Assembly: GCA_025936115.1 (NCBI GenBank)
Contig: JAICTZ010000009.1
Span: 124,001 to 188,000 of the forward strand
Reading direction: 5' to 3'
DNA from: Polyangiaceae bacterium
GTDB lineage: Bacteria; Myxococcota_A; Polyangia; Polyangiales; Polyangiaceae
Length of the DNA: 64,000 nt
Shown here: one piece after another, positions 1 through 8,945 of the stretch
Layout of the letters: each line of letters begins with the position of its first letter
Numbering within the stretch: the first letter of the stretch is position 1
The notes under the pieces: generated by a model
What the model saw: only the letters and a program-made list of their open reading frames with translations
The model's database searches: none
Told to the model about the DNA's origin: nothing
Made by a program: the position numbers and the translations under genes

Positions 1-389
1 CAGGCGAGCAGCGTGTGGCCTTCGGCGACGAGCTCTTCGTTCCCGTCGGCCCCGTTGGCGGCGACCTCACCCTCGACGGCACGCAGCAGCCGGTAGTCGA
101 ACCGCACCTTGACGCGCGAGAGCTCGCTCAGACGCGTTTCGATACAAAGGAGCTCGTCGAAGCGGGCGGTACGGCGGTAGCGCACGTACGCCTCGACCAC
201 GGGCAGATGAATCCCGAGCTCGGTCCAAGAATGGTAGTCGAGGCCCCGCCTGCGCATGTACTCGACGCGGCCGACCTCGAAGTAGCTGATGTAGGTGCCA
301 TGATGGACTATTCCCATCAGGTCCGTCTCGCCGAAGCGGACGCGCACTCGGTACCTGGACGTGCAGTGCGCAGGAACGGCTTGCTTCAC
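1..389 (-). CDS. Acyl-CoA thioesterase, YbgC/4-hydroxybenzoyl-CoA thioesterase family (3' end outside window)
   Basis: This gene reads leftward off the window edge, so only about 129 N-terminal residues are visible. Reading from GTG at 389 gives a hot-dog-fold start with RVRFGETDLMGIVHHGTY, the family motif in which the Asp of the ETD segment is catalytic, followed by YFEVGRVEYMR. This matches the small YbgC-type thioesterases that hydrolyse acyl-CoA esters and often sit near Tol-Pal genes; no Tol gene is visible here because the window ends. GTG 389 was chosen because it lies just before the conserved block and no ATG precedes it in frame. The family call is fairly sure; the substrate is unknown. 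Confidence 0.8.
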   Translation of the reverse strand, partial: MKQAVPAHCTSRYRVRVRFGETDLMGIVHHGTYISYFEVGRVEYMRRRGLDYHSWTELGIHLPVVEAYVRYRRTARFDELLCIETRLSELSRVKVRFDYRLLRAVEGEVAANGADGNEELVAEGHTLLA

Positions 390-487
390 GAGAAGGCGCG
401 AGAATAAGCGGCTCTCCGGCTCGCGAGCAAGCCCCTGATTTGGGGCGCAAACGGGCGCGTGGTCCAGCCCCACTGCCCGGCTCGACG

Positions 488-949
488 TTACTCAGCTCCG
501 CGGGCGCTCGGCGGGACCGTGAGCACCGGCACGGGCGAAAGTCGCACGAGCTTTTCGGCGACCGAGCCCATGAGCAAGTGCATGAGGCCCGTTCGCCCGT
601 GAGTTCCGAGCACGACCAGGTCGTAGCCTCCCTTTTTCAGCTCTTCGACGAGCTTTGCCGTGGGATCGCCCGACAGGAGCTCGTGAGTGAGCTTCACGTC
701 GCCGAGCTCGAGCGTCGCCAAAAAATCCTTCATGTCGTTCTCGGCGTTGCGCTGGATGAGGTCGGCGAGCGAGCAGTGGTCTTCACCCGGTCGCCGCACG
801 AGCACCGCGTCCGACGCGTACGTCGGGCGATCCCAGACGTGCACGACGTGCAAAGTCGCGCCGACATTTTTTGCAAGCTCGGCGGCATAGCGCACGCTCG
901 CTTTGGAGTGCTCGGAATAGTCGACCGGCACGAGGATAGACCGAAACAT
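488..949 (-). CDS. Universal stress protein, UspA family
   Basis: The 153-residue protein opens with MFRSILVPVDYSEHS, the usual beta-strand and Asp of the Usp fold. It ends with GTHGRTGLMHLLMGSVAEKL, which is the G-x2-G-x9-G-S nucleotide-binding signature, so it is probably an ATP-binding Usp. Length is that of a single-domain family member. ATG 949 was preferred over a longer reading to 1012 because GGAGG lies a few bases upstream and the extension has no Usp similarity. It stands alone, with about 180 bases before the next gene. The role in stress response is inferred from the family. Confidence 0.92.
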   Translation of the reverse strand: MFRSILVPVDYSEHSKASVRYAAELAKNVGATLHVVHVWDRPTYASDAVLVRRPGEDHCSLADLIQRNAENDMKDFLATLELGDVKLTHELLSGDPTAKLVEELKKGGYDLVVLGTHGRTGLMHLLMGSVAEKLVRLSPVPVLTVPPSARGAE

Positions 950-1128
950 CGTAGGACCTCCGCGCAAGGACCGCGCTCGTTCCGACTCTACCATTAGCCG
1001 CGTGTCGCACACAGTCGCCTACTTTCCCGCGCACGCGGCCGGGCGTGTGTGACGGGGCGCCCGCAGTTCGAGCCGACTGAGCTTATGCATGACTCCCTTT
1101 CCTAGCTCGGATAAAATCCCTCACTGCT

Positions 1129-1506
1129 TTGTCGAAGTCCGAGCCATTCGACCTCGAGCCGACCGTCGCGGGCGATGTCTCGGTCGTCGGCGGCCTCGCG
1201 CTCGGAGAGAAGCTGCCGACGCTCGAACAGGTGCGCGGGCCGGGAGCGCCGCGGAGGTTTCCCCTCGCCGCCGTCGAGACGGTCGTGGGGCGCGGCCAGC
1301 AAGCGCACGTGACGATCGAGAGCGCGCTCTTGTCGCGGCGCCACGTTCTGTTTCGGCGCCATGGCCCTGAGCTCAGTCTCGTCGATCTGGACAGCGCCAA
1401 CGGCGTGTTCCTCAACGGCGTGAAGGCGCACGCGGCGCTCCTGCACGAGGGCGACACGATTCAGGTGGGCGACGTCGTGTTCGTGCTGCACGAGGCGCCG
1501 GCGTGA
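1129..1506 (+). CDS. FHA-domain protein
   Basis: This 125-residue protein is almost entirely one forkhead-associated domain (about residues 48-120). It shows the expected landmarks: VVGRGQQAHV (the Gly-Arg of the phosphothreonine site), LLSRRH (Ser-Arg-Arg-His) and LDSANGVFLNG in place of the usual S-x-NG. FHA domains bind phosphothreonine peptides, so it is a likely reader of the Ser/Thr kinases encoded elsewhere in the window. The start is TTG 1129; the frame has a stop at 1090 and no ATG or GTG in between. Its stop overlaps the GTG of the next gene (GTGA), so the two are translationally coupled. Confidence 0.85.
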   Translation: MSKSEPFDLEPTVAGDVSVVGGLALGEKLPTLEQVRGPGAPRRFPLAAVETVVGRGQQAHVTIESALLSRRHVLFRRHGPELSLVDLDSANGVFLNGVKAHAALLHEGDTIQVGDVVFVLHEAPA

Positions 1507-2384
1507 GTGCGCCCATTTTCGTTCGCTTTTGGGGCACGCGCGGCTCGATCCCGACCCCGGGCCACAAGACGCGACGCTACGGCGGCAACACCTCGTGCGT
1601 CGAGATCCACAGCGCCGAGAGCGAGCTCGTGTGCGACGGCGGAACGGGCCTGCGCGAGCTCGGGCTCGAGCTCCTGCAGCGCAAGCAGCCTCCGCGTTCG
1701 ATGCACCTGTTTTTCAGTCACATGCACTGGGACCACATCCAAGGCTTCCCGTTCTTCGTGCCGGCTTACGCGCCCGAGAACGAGCTCACGGTTTACGACC
1801 CCGGTAGCGGTCGCGTGGAGGAGCTGCTTCAGGGCCAGATGCGCTCGGACTACTTTCCCGTGAACTTCAACGATCTCGGAGCGAAAATCCGTACGCGGCA
1901 CTTCGACGCTCAGGCCACGCGCGTCGACGACTTCGAGGTCCGCTGCTTCGAACAAGCGCATCCGGGTCGGAGTTTCGGCTACGCCTTCGAGCTCGGCGGC
2001 AAGAAGATCGTCTACGCGACGGACAGCGAGCTCGATCGCTTGCTCGTCAACCGCGACGAGACCGAGCGAGATCCGGAAAAGCTGCGCCGGCTTCCGTCCG
2101 AGCTCGTCGCCTTCGTGGCGGGCGCGGATCTGCTGATTGCCGACGGGCAGTACACCGACGCCGAGTACCCGAAGAAGGTCGGCTGGGGCCATGCGCGCGC
2201 GAGCACCGTGGCCGATCTGGCCCACCAAGGCGGAGTCAAACAGTGCGCACTCTTCCATCACGACCCGCTCCACTCGGACGAGCTCGTGGACCAAAAGATC
2301 GCCGCCGCGAGGGCGCGGCTCGCCGCGCACGGCTCCTCGACGCTCGTGTTCGGAGCGCGCGAGGGGCTCGAACTGAAATTCTGA
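1503..2384 (+). CDS. Metallo-beta-lactamase-fold hydrolase
   Basis: The 293-residue protein starts VRFWGTRGSIPTPG and carries SHMHWDHIQGFPFF near residue 72, the H-x-H-x-D-H zinc motif of the MBL superfamily. More metal ligands are plausible in the EQAHPGRSFGY, YATDSE and LFHHDP segments. It resembles the PhnP-like/phosphodiesterase branch rather than beta-lactamases or RNase Z, and there is no signal peptide, so it should be cytoplasmic. It overlaps the FHA gene by four bases, suggesting a phosphorylation-read effector pair (inference). The true substrate, perhaps a cyclic nucleotide or phosphodiester, cannot be told from sequence. Confidence 0.88.
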   Translation: MSAPIFVRFWGTRGSIPTPGHKTRRYGGNTSCVEIHSAESELVCDGGTGLRELGLELLQRKQPPRSMHLFFSHMHWDHIQGFPFFVPAYAPENELTVYDPGSGRVEELLQGQMRSDYFPVNFNDLGAKIRTRHFDAQATRVDDFEVRCFEQAHPGRSFGYAFELGGKKIVYATDSELDRLLVNRDETERDPEKLRRLPSELVAFVAGADLLIADGQYTDAEYPKKVGWGHARASTVADLAHQGGVKQCALFHHDPLHSDELVDQKIAAARARLAAHGSSTLVFGAREGLELKF

Positions 2385-2566
2385 GTCCGTCTGAGCCGGG
2401 TCACCCGCTCTCCGCGGCATGTAGGTAGGAGTGGGGTGAGGTCGCTGCCATCCGCGTCATCACTGAAAGTTCCAATGGGTTCCGTCGTTCTTCGATGCGG
2501 CCGGTGTGAGCTCGGTCACGAATTTCGCGCTCGGGAGCACCTGGGCACTGACGCTCGGAGAAAAGC

Positions 2567-3169
2567 TTGAACTCGGCGATACTGATGACGGAGCTCGGCG
2601 TGCGCGCCCCAGCTGAAGTGGAAAGCGGCGACGCTGAAATCGTCGCCGCGATCCGGCGCGGGGAACGGCGCACGGCGCTGGCGCTCTGTGCGCGGAGGCA
2701 CGGCGGCGCCCTCGGCCGCGTGTGTATGGCCATGCTCGGCTCACAGGCCGAAGCAGACGACGCCGTGCAGGAGACGCTGCTCGCGGCTCACGGCGCCTTC
2801 GATGGGTTTCGCGGCGAGGGCTCGCTCCGAGCGTGGCTGTTCGGCATCGCGCGCCGACGCTGCGCGCGCGCGCTCGAACGCCGAAGCGTGACGGGTTCGG
2901 CGGTCGAGCAAACGGAGCTCCGTCTCGCGGACGAGCTACTCGACGTGCGGCGTCGAGCCGAAAGCGCGCGGGAGTTGCTCGCGCGCGTGCGGCCGAGCGA
3001 ACGCGAGGCGCTGCTCCTGCGTTACACGGGCGAGCTCAGCTTTCGCGAAGTGGGGGAAGCGGTCGGCGTCGACGAAGCCACTGCGCGCAAGCGCGTTTCG
3101 CGAGCGCTCGCGCGGCTGCGGGAGCTCGCCCGCGAAAAGCCGCCGCGCGGCGCAAGGAGAGACGAATGA
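2567..3169 (+). CDS. ECF-type RNA polymerase sigma factor
   Basis: About 200 residues with sigma region 2 (AEADDAVQETLLAAHGAF, then FRGEGSLRAWLFGIARRRC) and region 4 (LLLRYTGELSFREVGEAVG, then ATARKRVSRALARLRE), the usual ECF layout without regions 1 and 3. Two starts are possible. TTG 2567 has GGAGA six or so bases upstream; ATG 2585 has a weaker site. The stop overlaps the ATG of the next gene by four bases. That gene starts with an anti-sigma zinc finger, so this is a sigma/anti-sigma pair. The promoters it controls are unknown. Confidence 0.93.
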   Translation: MNSAILMTELGVRAPAEVESGDAEIVAAIRRGERRTALALCARRHGGALGRVCMAMLGSQAEADDAVQETLLAAHGAFDGFRGEGSLRAWLFGIARRRCARALERRSVTGSAVEQTELRLADELLDVRRRAESARELLARVRPSEREALLLRYTGELSFREVGEAVGVDEATARKRVSRALARLRELAREKPPRGARRDE

Positions 3170-6100
3170 CGACTCAACCACAGCACGAGCTCTGCGCGGA
3201 GGTCACGGCGAGTCTCGCCGAGATCCTCGACGGAACTGCCAGATCGCCGCTCTACGAACACTTGGCCGAGTGCGACGCGTGTCGCGACGCGCGGCACGAC
3301 GCCGAGCAAGTCAGAGCGCTGGCCGCTGCGGCGGGCGCTGATCACCAGGCAACGAGCGAGCTCGAAGAGCGCGTGCTCGCGGCCCTCGACCGCGAGCAGG
3401 AGCAGGAGCAGGAGGACACGCCGGAGCACGCGCCGGCAGGGCCGGACAGCCCGCAGGGGCGTCAACAGGCCGCACTGAAGCAGGCAGCACCGAGCGCGAG
3501 TAAGCAGCGACGCACCGATCGGCGCGTGACGGGCGCCGTGTTGTTGCTCGCGGCGGCGGCAGCCGTCGTCGTCGCTTTCCGAGGGGCAAAGCACGAGCCG
3601 CGCGGGGGCGGACGCGGCTGGTCCGCGACGCTCGAGCGCGCCGTCAGTGCGCGCGGCGCGGCGCGGGTGCTCGCGTGCGCAGCCGACGGCACGGCTTGTC
3701 GAACGCTCGCGCCGGGCGCGGCCGTGCCGGCAGATGCACGCGTGAAGACGGACGCAACGACGCGCGCCGAGCTCCGCTTCGCCGACGGCAGCGTGCTGAC
3801 GCTCGACCACGACACCGAGCTCGCGCTGACGGGCAATCGTCGCGCCCAGCTCGCAACCGGCATGCTCGTGGCGGACATCGCGCACGGCGACACCGAAGCG
3901 CGCGTCGACGTGCCCGTGGGAACGGTCACGGTTCACGGCACCAAATTCGCGCTCCGGGCGCGCGCTGACGCGGCGACGGTCGACGTCTCCCGCGGCGTCG
4001 TCACACTCGCCGATCGCAACGACCACCGCGTGCGCGTGAACGAAGGCGAGACAGGGCGCCTCGAGCCGGGCTCGACCCCGAGCGTCGGGTTTTCGAGCGC
4101 GCTCGGCGAAACGCTCGGCTGGAGCGACGAGACGTTCGAGGCCGAACGCTCCGAAGCGGCGACGGCGCGCGGCCTCGGCGAGCTGCGCGCCAAGAAACCG
4201 GGGCAGACCGAGGAACGCAGCAACGCCGTCACCCTCGCCTCGCACCGCGTGCGCGTGCGCATCGCGGGCGCCGTTGCGCGTACTGAGGTCGAAGAGGTGT
4301 TCGAGAACGCAACGAACGACGTACTCGAAGGGATTTATCGCTTCCCACTGCCTCCCGGCGCGCAGATCGAGCGACTCGCGCTCGACGTCGAGGGCAAGCT
4401 CGAAGAAGGCGCGTTCGTGGATCGCGAGCGCGCCGCCGCCATCTTTCGCGGGGCCATCGTCAACGCGGCTCCGCAGGCGCCGCGGCCACTCGACGATATC
4501 GTGTGGGTGCCGGGACCGTGGCGCGATCCGGCGCTGCTCGAGTGGCAACGTGGCGGTCGCTTCGAGCTGCACGTCTTTCCGATTCCGAAGCACGGCTCGC
4601 GGCGCGTGGTGCTCGCCTACACGGAGGTCGTCAATCCGAGCGGCGACCGGCGGCGCTACACCTACCCGCTCGCGTACGATCCGAGCGGCACGACGCGCGT
4701 GCGGAACTTCGCGCTCGACGTCGAGGTGCGCGGGCACGACGCCGAGCTCGGCGTACGAGCGAGTGGGTACCCGCTCGCGCGGACGCCGGCTAGCGCCGGC
4801 GTGAGCGCGCTCAGCTTCGCGGCGAGCGATTTCGTACCGGCCGGCAATCTGGAGCTCGAGTACGCGCTGCCCGGCGCGCGGAGCGAGCTCACGGCGTGGG
4901 CCTACTACGACGGGCGCGCGAGCGGCACGCAGCGTCGCGGCACGGGCCCCGCAGGCGCGACCGCGGGCGGCTCCAGCGTGAACGACGTGGCGGCTGCGGG
5001 CAGCGACGAGACGGCGCCGTACGTCGCGCTCGCGCTCCGCCCCCGCTTGCCCGTTCCCGAACACGAGGGCGGTGGCGTCGTGGCCATCGTCGTCGACGCG
5101 AGCCGTTCGATGCTGGGCGAGGCGTACGAGCGCGCGAGCGAGCTCGCGGCCCGTATCGTGCGCGAGCTCGCTGTGAGCGATCGCGTGGTCGTGCTCGCCT
5201 GCGGCGTCGATTGCGAGAAGTTGCCGGGCGGCGCGCGCACGCCGAGCGCCGCGACGGCCGCCGAGGTGCGTCGCTTCTTGCGTGGCGTGGTCCCCGAAGA
5301 CGCCTCCGACATGGTCGGCTCGGTCGAGCGCGCGCTCGCGAGCATCGACTCGGCAGGCGGCCGCGCGCGGCGCGTCATTTACTTGGGTGACGGCGCGCCG
5401 ACCGTCGGTGAGGTGCGACCGGGCAGTATCGAGCGCGCGGTCGCGCGTTACACGTCCCGGACGCAGGCGAGCGTCATCGCCGTCGGTGTGGGCAGCGACG
5501 CCGATCCGGCGACGCTCGGCGCGCTCGCGCGCGGTGGCGGCGGCGTACTCTTGCCGTACACACCGGGCCGCACGAGCGCGGAGATGGCGTACGCGGTGCT
5601 CGCCGCCAGCTACGGTTCGGCGCTCGCGCATGTAGAGGTCGAGCTGCCTGCGGGACTTTACGCCGTTGCACCCACGGTGCTGCCTTCGATCCCCGCCGGC
5701 GGCGAGACCATCGTGCTCGCGCGGATGAACAACTTCGAAACGCGCGGCGATGTCGTACTGCGCGGGACCGTGGGCGGTAAGGCCTTCGAGCAGCGCTACC
5801 CGGTGGAGCTCCGCGCGAGCGAAAGCGCCGGCAATGCTTTCGTGCCGCGGCTCTACGCCGCCGCCCGCCTCGCCGACCTCGAGCGTGACGGCAGCTCGGC
5901 TGCCAAAACGGAAGCAATTGCGCTCTCGACTCGTTTCAAGGTCGCGAGCCGCTACACGTCGCTGCTCGTGCTCGAAAGCCAAGCCATGCTCTCGGCGTTC
6001 GGGCTCGATCGCGCCACGGCGCGCGCAGCGTTCACGGGCGAAGACGAAGCGGACGCCACGAGCGTCGCGGCCGACGAAGCCGCGGGCGACGACGCGGCGC

Positions 6101-7344
6101 GAGCCGACGCCGAGCTCGACAAGGCCGCGAGTGCGTCGAGTGGCCTCGGCGCCGGCCGCGGAGCGCTCGAATCCAGCTCCAAAAAGGCGGAAAGCGCGCC
6201 GAAGCCCAAGCGCGCGCGGGCCGCCGGTTACGGCGACGATGCGTTCGAAGGACAGAGCTCGTCACCGAGCTTTGCGGCGCCGCCCGCGCCCGCACCGCTG
6301 CTGCCCACTCCAGCCGCAACGGCGGCGCCCGCCCCCGTGCGCGAACGCAAGAGCTCGGACCTGCTGCTCGAGGAGCCGGACGAGCCGTTCGTCAGACGTG
6401 AACGACCCCAGCGGCGCTACATCCCGATGCGGCGCGTGTGGGACCGACAAGGCGAATTTTTCCCGGATCGCCGCGTGCCTTTCGTTGCGAGCAGCGACGC
6501 CATCGAGCTTGCCGAGCGCGACGCGCGCGAGCACGAAAACCGGCGCGACGCGGTGAAGAAGCTCTTCACGCTACTCTTGCAGGCCGGCGAGCTCGAACGC
6601 GCGGCGCTCGTCGCCGAACGCTGGTCGGGCAAGGAGCCGCTCGATCCGGAAGCGCTCACGGCGCGCGCCGACGTACTCGCCGCGAGCGGTGAACGCGCCA
6701 GGGCAACGCGCGTGCTCGGCAGCGTGCTCGACGCACGGCCAGGCGACGTGGCCGCCATGAAGCGTCTCGCTCGACTCGAACGTTGGGCAGGCCGGCCGGC
6801 GCTCGGCTGCCGTTTCAGCATCGCCGGGGCCGAAACACGGCCCGCGGACGCCGCGCTGCTCGCCGAAGCCGTCCGGTGCGCGCGCGAGACGCACGACACG
6901 CCCGCCGCCGACGAGCTCTTGGCGACCGCGGAAGCGAGCACCCGCGACGCGGCGGAGCGCTTGCTCGCCGCACCCCGGGCCGACGACGCCGCGCTGCGCG
7001 GAGATCTGCGCATCGTTGCGAGCTGGGGCGACGACGTCGATCTCGATTTTGCGCTCATCGATCCCGACGGGCATCGCGTGTCGTGGCTCGGCGCGCCGAC
7101 GCGCGGCGTGATCACGGCGCGCGACGTGACGAGCCACGGCGAGGAAGCGCTCGCGCTTTCGGGCGGCAAGCCCGGAGAATACGCGCTCGAGGTCGTGCGC
7201 AGCGGCAGCGACGGCACGGTGCGCGGGGAGCTCACCGTCACGGCCGCGGGCATGACGCGCCGCGTGCCGTTTTCGCTCGACGGCGCGCGCGCGCGGCTCG
7301 GCGTCGTCAAAATCAGCATGCATTCGCGGCTCGTGCCGCTCTGA
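3166..7344 (+). CDS. Giant membrane anti-sigma factor: zinc finger-TM-FecR-VIT-vWA fusion
   Basis: ATG 3166 gives about 1,392 residues. Domains in order: an anti-sigma zinc finger with H32-x3-C36-x2-C39; a Gln/Glu-rich linker; one membrane segment near 120-138 (VTGAVLLLAAAAAVVVAF); a FecR-like domain about 165-290 (DGSVLTLDHDTELAL, VPVGTVTVHGTKFALRA); a VIT domain about 345-480 (VEEVFENATNDVLEGIYRFP); a vWA domain from about 636 with MIDAS residues in VDASRSML; an Ala/Pro-rich linker; a helical, TPR-like stretch about 1120-1260; and a C-terminal beta-domain (DDVDLDFALIDPDG) resembling YfaP-like folds. The zinc finger should hold the sigma factor encoded just upstream, with the rest outside the inner membrane. 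Typical anti-sigma factors are under 300 residues, so this is an extreme fusion. Bulk codon use is uniform. Confidence 0.88.
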   Translation: MTTQPQHELCAEVTASLAEILDGTARSPLYEHLAECDACRDARHDAEQVRALAAAAGADHQATSELEERVLAALDREQEQEQEDTPEHAPAGPDSPQGRQQAALKQAAPSASKQRRTDRRVTGAVLLLAAAAAVVVAFRGAKHEPRGGGRGWSATLERAVSARGAARVLACAADGTACRTLAPGAAVPADARVKTDATTRAELRFADGSVLTLDHDTELALTGNRRAQLATGMLVADIAHGDTEARVDVPVGTVTVHGTKFALRARADAATVDVSRGVVTLADRNDHRVRVNEGETGRLEPGSTPSVGFSSALGETLGWSDETFEAERSEAATARGLGELRAKKPGQTEERSNAVTLASHRVRVRIAGAVARTEVEEVFENATNDVLEGIYRFPLPPGAQIERLALDVEGKLEEGAFVDRERAAAIFRGAIVNAAPQAPRPLDDIVWVPGPWRDPALLEWQRGGRFELHVFPIPKHGSRRVVLAYTEVVNPSGDRRRYTYPLAYDPSGTTRVRNFALDVEVRGHDAELGVRASGYPLARTPASAGVSALSFAASDFVPAGNLELEYALPGARSELTAWAYYDGRASGTQRRGTGPAGATAGGSSVNDVAAAGSDETAPYVALALRPRLPVPEHEGGGVVAIVVDASRSMLGEAYERASELAARIVRELAVSDRVVVLACGVDCEKLPGGARTPSAATAAEVRRFLRGVVPEDASDMVGSVERALASIDSAGGRARRVIYLGDGAPTVGEVRPGSIERAVARYTSRTQASVIAVGVGSDADPATLGALARGGGGVLLPYTPGRTSAEMAYAVLAASYGSALAHVEVELPAGLYAVAPTVLPSIPAGGETIVLARMNNFETRGDVVLRGTVGGKAFEQRYPVELRASESAGNAFVPRLYAAARLADLERDGSSAAKTEAIALSTRFKVASRYTSLLVLESQAMLSAFGLDRATARAAFTGEDEADATSVAADEAAGDDAARADAELDKAASASSGLGAGRGALESSSKKAESAPKPKRARAAGYGDDAFEGQSSSPSFAAPPAPAPLLPTPAATAAPAPVRERKSSDLLLEEPDEPFVRRERPQRRYIPMRRVWDRQGEFFPDRRVPFVASSDAIELAERDAREHENRRDAVKKLFTLLLQAGELERAALVAERWSGKEPLDPEALTARADVLAASGERARATRVLGSVLDARPGDVAAMKRLARLERWAGRPALGCRFSIAGAETRPADAALLAEAVRCARETHDTPAADELLATAEASTRDAAERLLAAPRADDAALRGDLRIVASWGDDVDLDFALIDPDGHRVSWLGAPTRGVITARDVTSHGEEALALSGGKPGEYALEVVRSGSDGTVRGELTVTAAGMTRRVPFSLDGARARLGVVKISMHSRLVPL

Positions 7345-7352
7345 AACGTCGC

Positions 7353-7973
7353 TCAGCCGGATTTCGGCTGCACGCTGTCGAGAAAGTTGTAGAAGTCCGC
7401 GCGCGCGGCGGCGACGGTGTCCGCCGGCCCCGTGAGCTTGAAAAAGTACTCGCCGCTCGGCGCCTCGATGATCGCCCCGAGTAGCGCGAAGTTCTCCTTC
7501 GGCTTCGAGGGACCCTGCATCATCGAGTTGGCGTTGAAGGTGCCGGAGTCGATCTCGACGGTGTGCTGCACGAGGCCGTTCGCGGAGCGATCGGCGCGCT
7601 TCACTTTGTCGGCGGGCAAATCGACGAATTGCTTGACCCAGCGCTCGACGTTCGCGTCGACGGTACCGCCCTGACCGGCGCCGAAATAAAAGATGCCGAG
7701 CTCGGCGTCTTCCTTGTCCTTCGGGGCATGCGGGATCTGGTAGGTCGCCTTGCGCATCGGCACTTGCCTGACCGATCGCTTCCAGCCCTGCGGCTCGCTC
7801 CAGGTGATGTCGCCAGGCGTTGCCGTCGGCGCGGGCGGCACGACGTGAGTAGCCGCCGTGGACACAGACGCAGGCGACGACGGTCCTCCGGCATGCGCCG
7901 AGTCCGGCGCCTTCTTGCAGCCGACTGCCGCGAGCCCGAGCGCAAAACCAGCAACGAAAACGAGGCTCTTCAC
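7353..7973 (-). CDS. Lipoprotein of unknown function
   Basis: The 206-residue product has a signal peptide ending in a lipobox (LAAVGC, Cys19), then a Pro/Ala/Thr linker and a globular domain (WSEPQGWKRSV ... LGIFYFGAGQGGTVDANVERWVKQF ... GEYFFKLTGPADTV). The pattern of an N-terminal WxxP/GW segment and C-terminal FFKLTGP resembles small secreted proteins that are widespread in delta-proteobacteria and Planctomycetes, but I do not recognise a characterised family. It converges with the anti-sigma gene, eight bases apart. ATG 7973 is the only start that yields the signal peptide. Confidence 0.8.
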   Translation of the reverse strand: MKSLVFVAGFALGLAAVGCKKAPDSAHAGGPSSPASVSTAATHVVPPAPTATPGDITWSEPQGWKRSVRQVPMRKATYQIPHAPKDKEDAELGIFYFGAGQGGTVDANVERWVKQFVDLPADKVKRADRSANGLVQHTVEIDSGTFNANSMMQGPSKPKENFALLGAIIEAPSGEYFFKLTGPADTVAAARADFYNFLDSVQPKSG

Positions 7974-8021
7974 GGGCGCCGCTTATAGCATGCCCCTATC
8001 CGACATGATACGAGGCGGGAG

Positions 8022-8945
8022 ATGAGCGGCGCTGTCGGGCCCGTGGACTGGGCCGTGTTCGGGGGCATCGTGCTGCTCTCGCTCGCGCTCGACCGTGCCA
8101 TCTTCGGCGGCGTCAAGGCGCGCGTCTCCTTCCGCGAAGCTGCCATCCGTAGCGTCTTCTTCGTGCTCGTCGGGCTTGGTTTCGGCCTCTACGTCGCCGC
8201 GCGCGAGGGACAAAACGCCGCGCTCACCTACCTGCTCGCCTACGTGGTCGAGGAGTCGCTCTCGGTCGACAATCTCTTCGTCTTCCTCGTGCTCTTCACG
8301 TACTTCCGGGTGTCCGAGGCGCTGCAACAACGCGTGCTCGTCTGGGGCGTGCTCGGAGCCATCGTGATGCGCGCCCTGTTCATCTTCCTCGGCAGCGCCC
8401 TGCTCCATCGCTTCCACTTCATGAATTTCGTGTTCGGCGGATTTCTACTGTTCACGGGGGCAAAACTCCTCGTGCGCAAGGAAGAGGAGGTCGATCCCGA
8501 AGACAACGTCGCCCTACGGCTCGCCCGCCGTTATCTGCGCACGACGAAGGAGACCCACGGCGATCGCTTCTTCGTCGTCAAGGACGGACAACGCTACGCT
8601 ACGCCGCTCTTTCTCGTGTTGGTCGTGGTCGAGTTCACGGACCTGCTCTTCGCCGTGGACTCCGTGCCCGCGGTACTTGCCATCTCGAACGATGTCTTCG
8701 TCGTCTACACGTCCAACATCATGGCCATTCTCGGTCTGCGTGCGCTTTATTTCGTGCTCTCGGGCATGATGAGCCGCTTTCACTATCTCGGGACCGGGCT
8801 GGCCGTGATCCTCATCTTGATTGGCGCGAAAATGGTTGCTTCACCCTTCGTCCAAATTTCGTCGCTGATGTCGCTCGTCGCGATCGGGGTCGTGCTCACC
8901 GTCGCCGTCTGTGCCTCGCTCGTGCGCGGCAAGGAGAATGCGTGA
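8022..8945 (+). CDS. TerC/Alx-family integral membrane protein, probable metal ion exporter
   Basis: The 307-residue protein has about nine hydrophobic segments and the two TerC signatures: VVEESLSVDNLFVFLVLF near residue 75 and EFTDLLFAVDSVPAVLAIS near 205. The acidic residues in these repeated E-x-(S/T)-x-DN / E-x-TD-x-x-FAxDS motifs line the transport path in the family. Alx of E. coli exports manganese, and other TerC proteins are linked to tellurite resistance. GGGAG lies immediately before ATG 8022. The stop shares a base with the ATG of malQ, so the two are co-translated although no functional link is obvious. No Mn-riboswitch-like structure was recognised upstream. Confidence 0.92.
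   Translation: MSGAVGPVDWAVFGGIVLLSLALDRAIFGGVKARVSFREAAIRSVFFVLVGLGFGLYVAAREGQNAALTYLLAYVVEESLSVDNLFVFLVLFTYFRVSEALQQRVLVWGVLGAIVMRALFIFLGSALLHRFHFMNFVFGGFLLFTGAKLLVRKEEEVDPEDNVALRLARRYLRTTKETHGDRFFVVKDGQRYATPLFLVLVVVEFTDLLFAVDSVPAVLAISNDVFVVYTSNIMAILGLRALYFVLSGMMSRFHYLGTGLAVILILIGAKMVASPFVQISSLMSLVAIGVVLTVAVCASLVRGKENA

Noticed and set aside
3022..5982. 986-residue minus-strand open frame across the anti-sigma gene
   Set aside because: It is a shadow of the high-GC plus-strand gene, with Arg/Ala/His-rich sequence and no domain.
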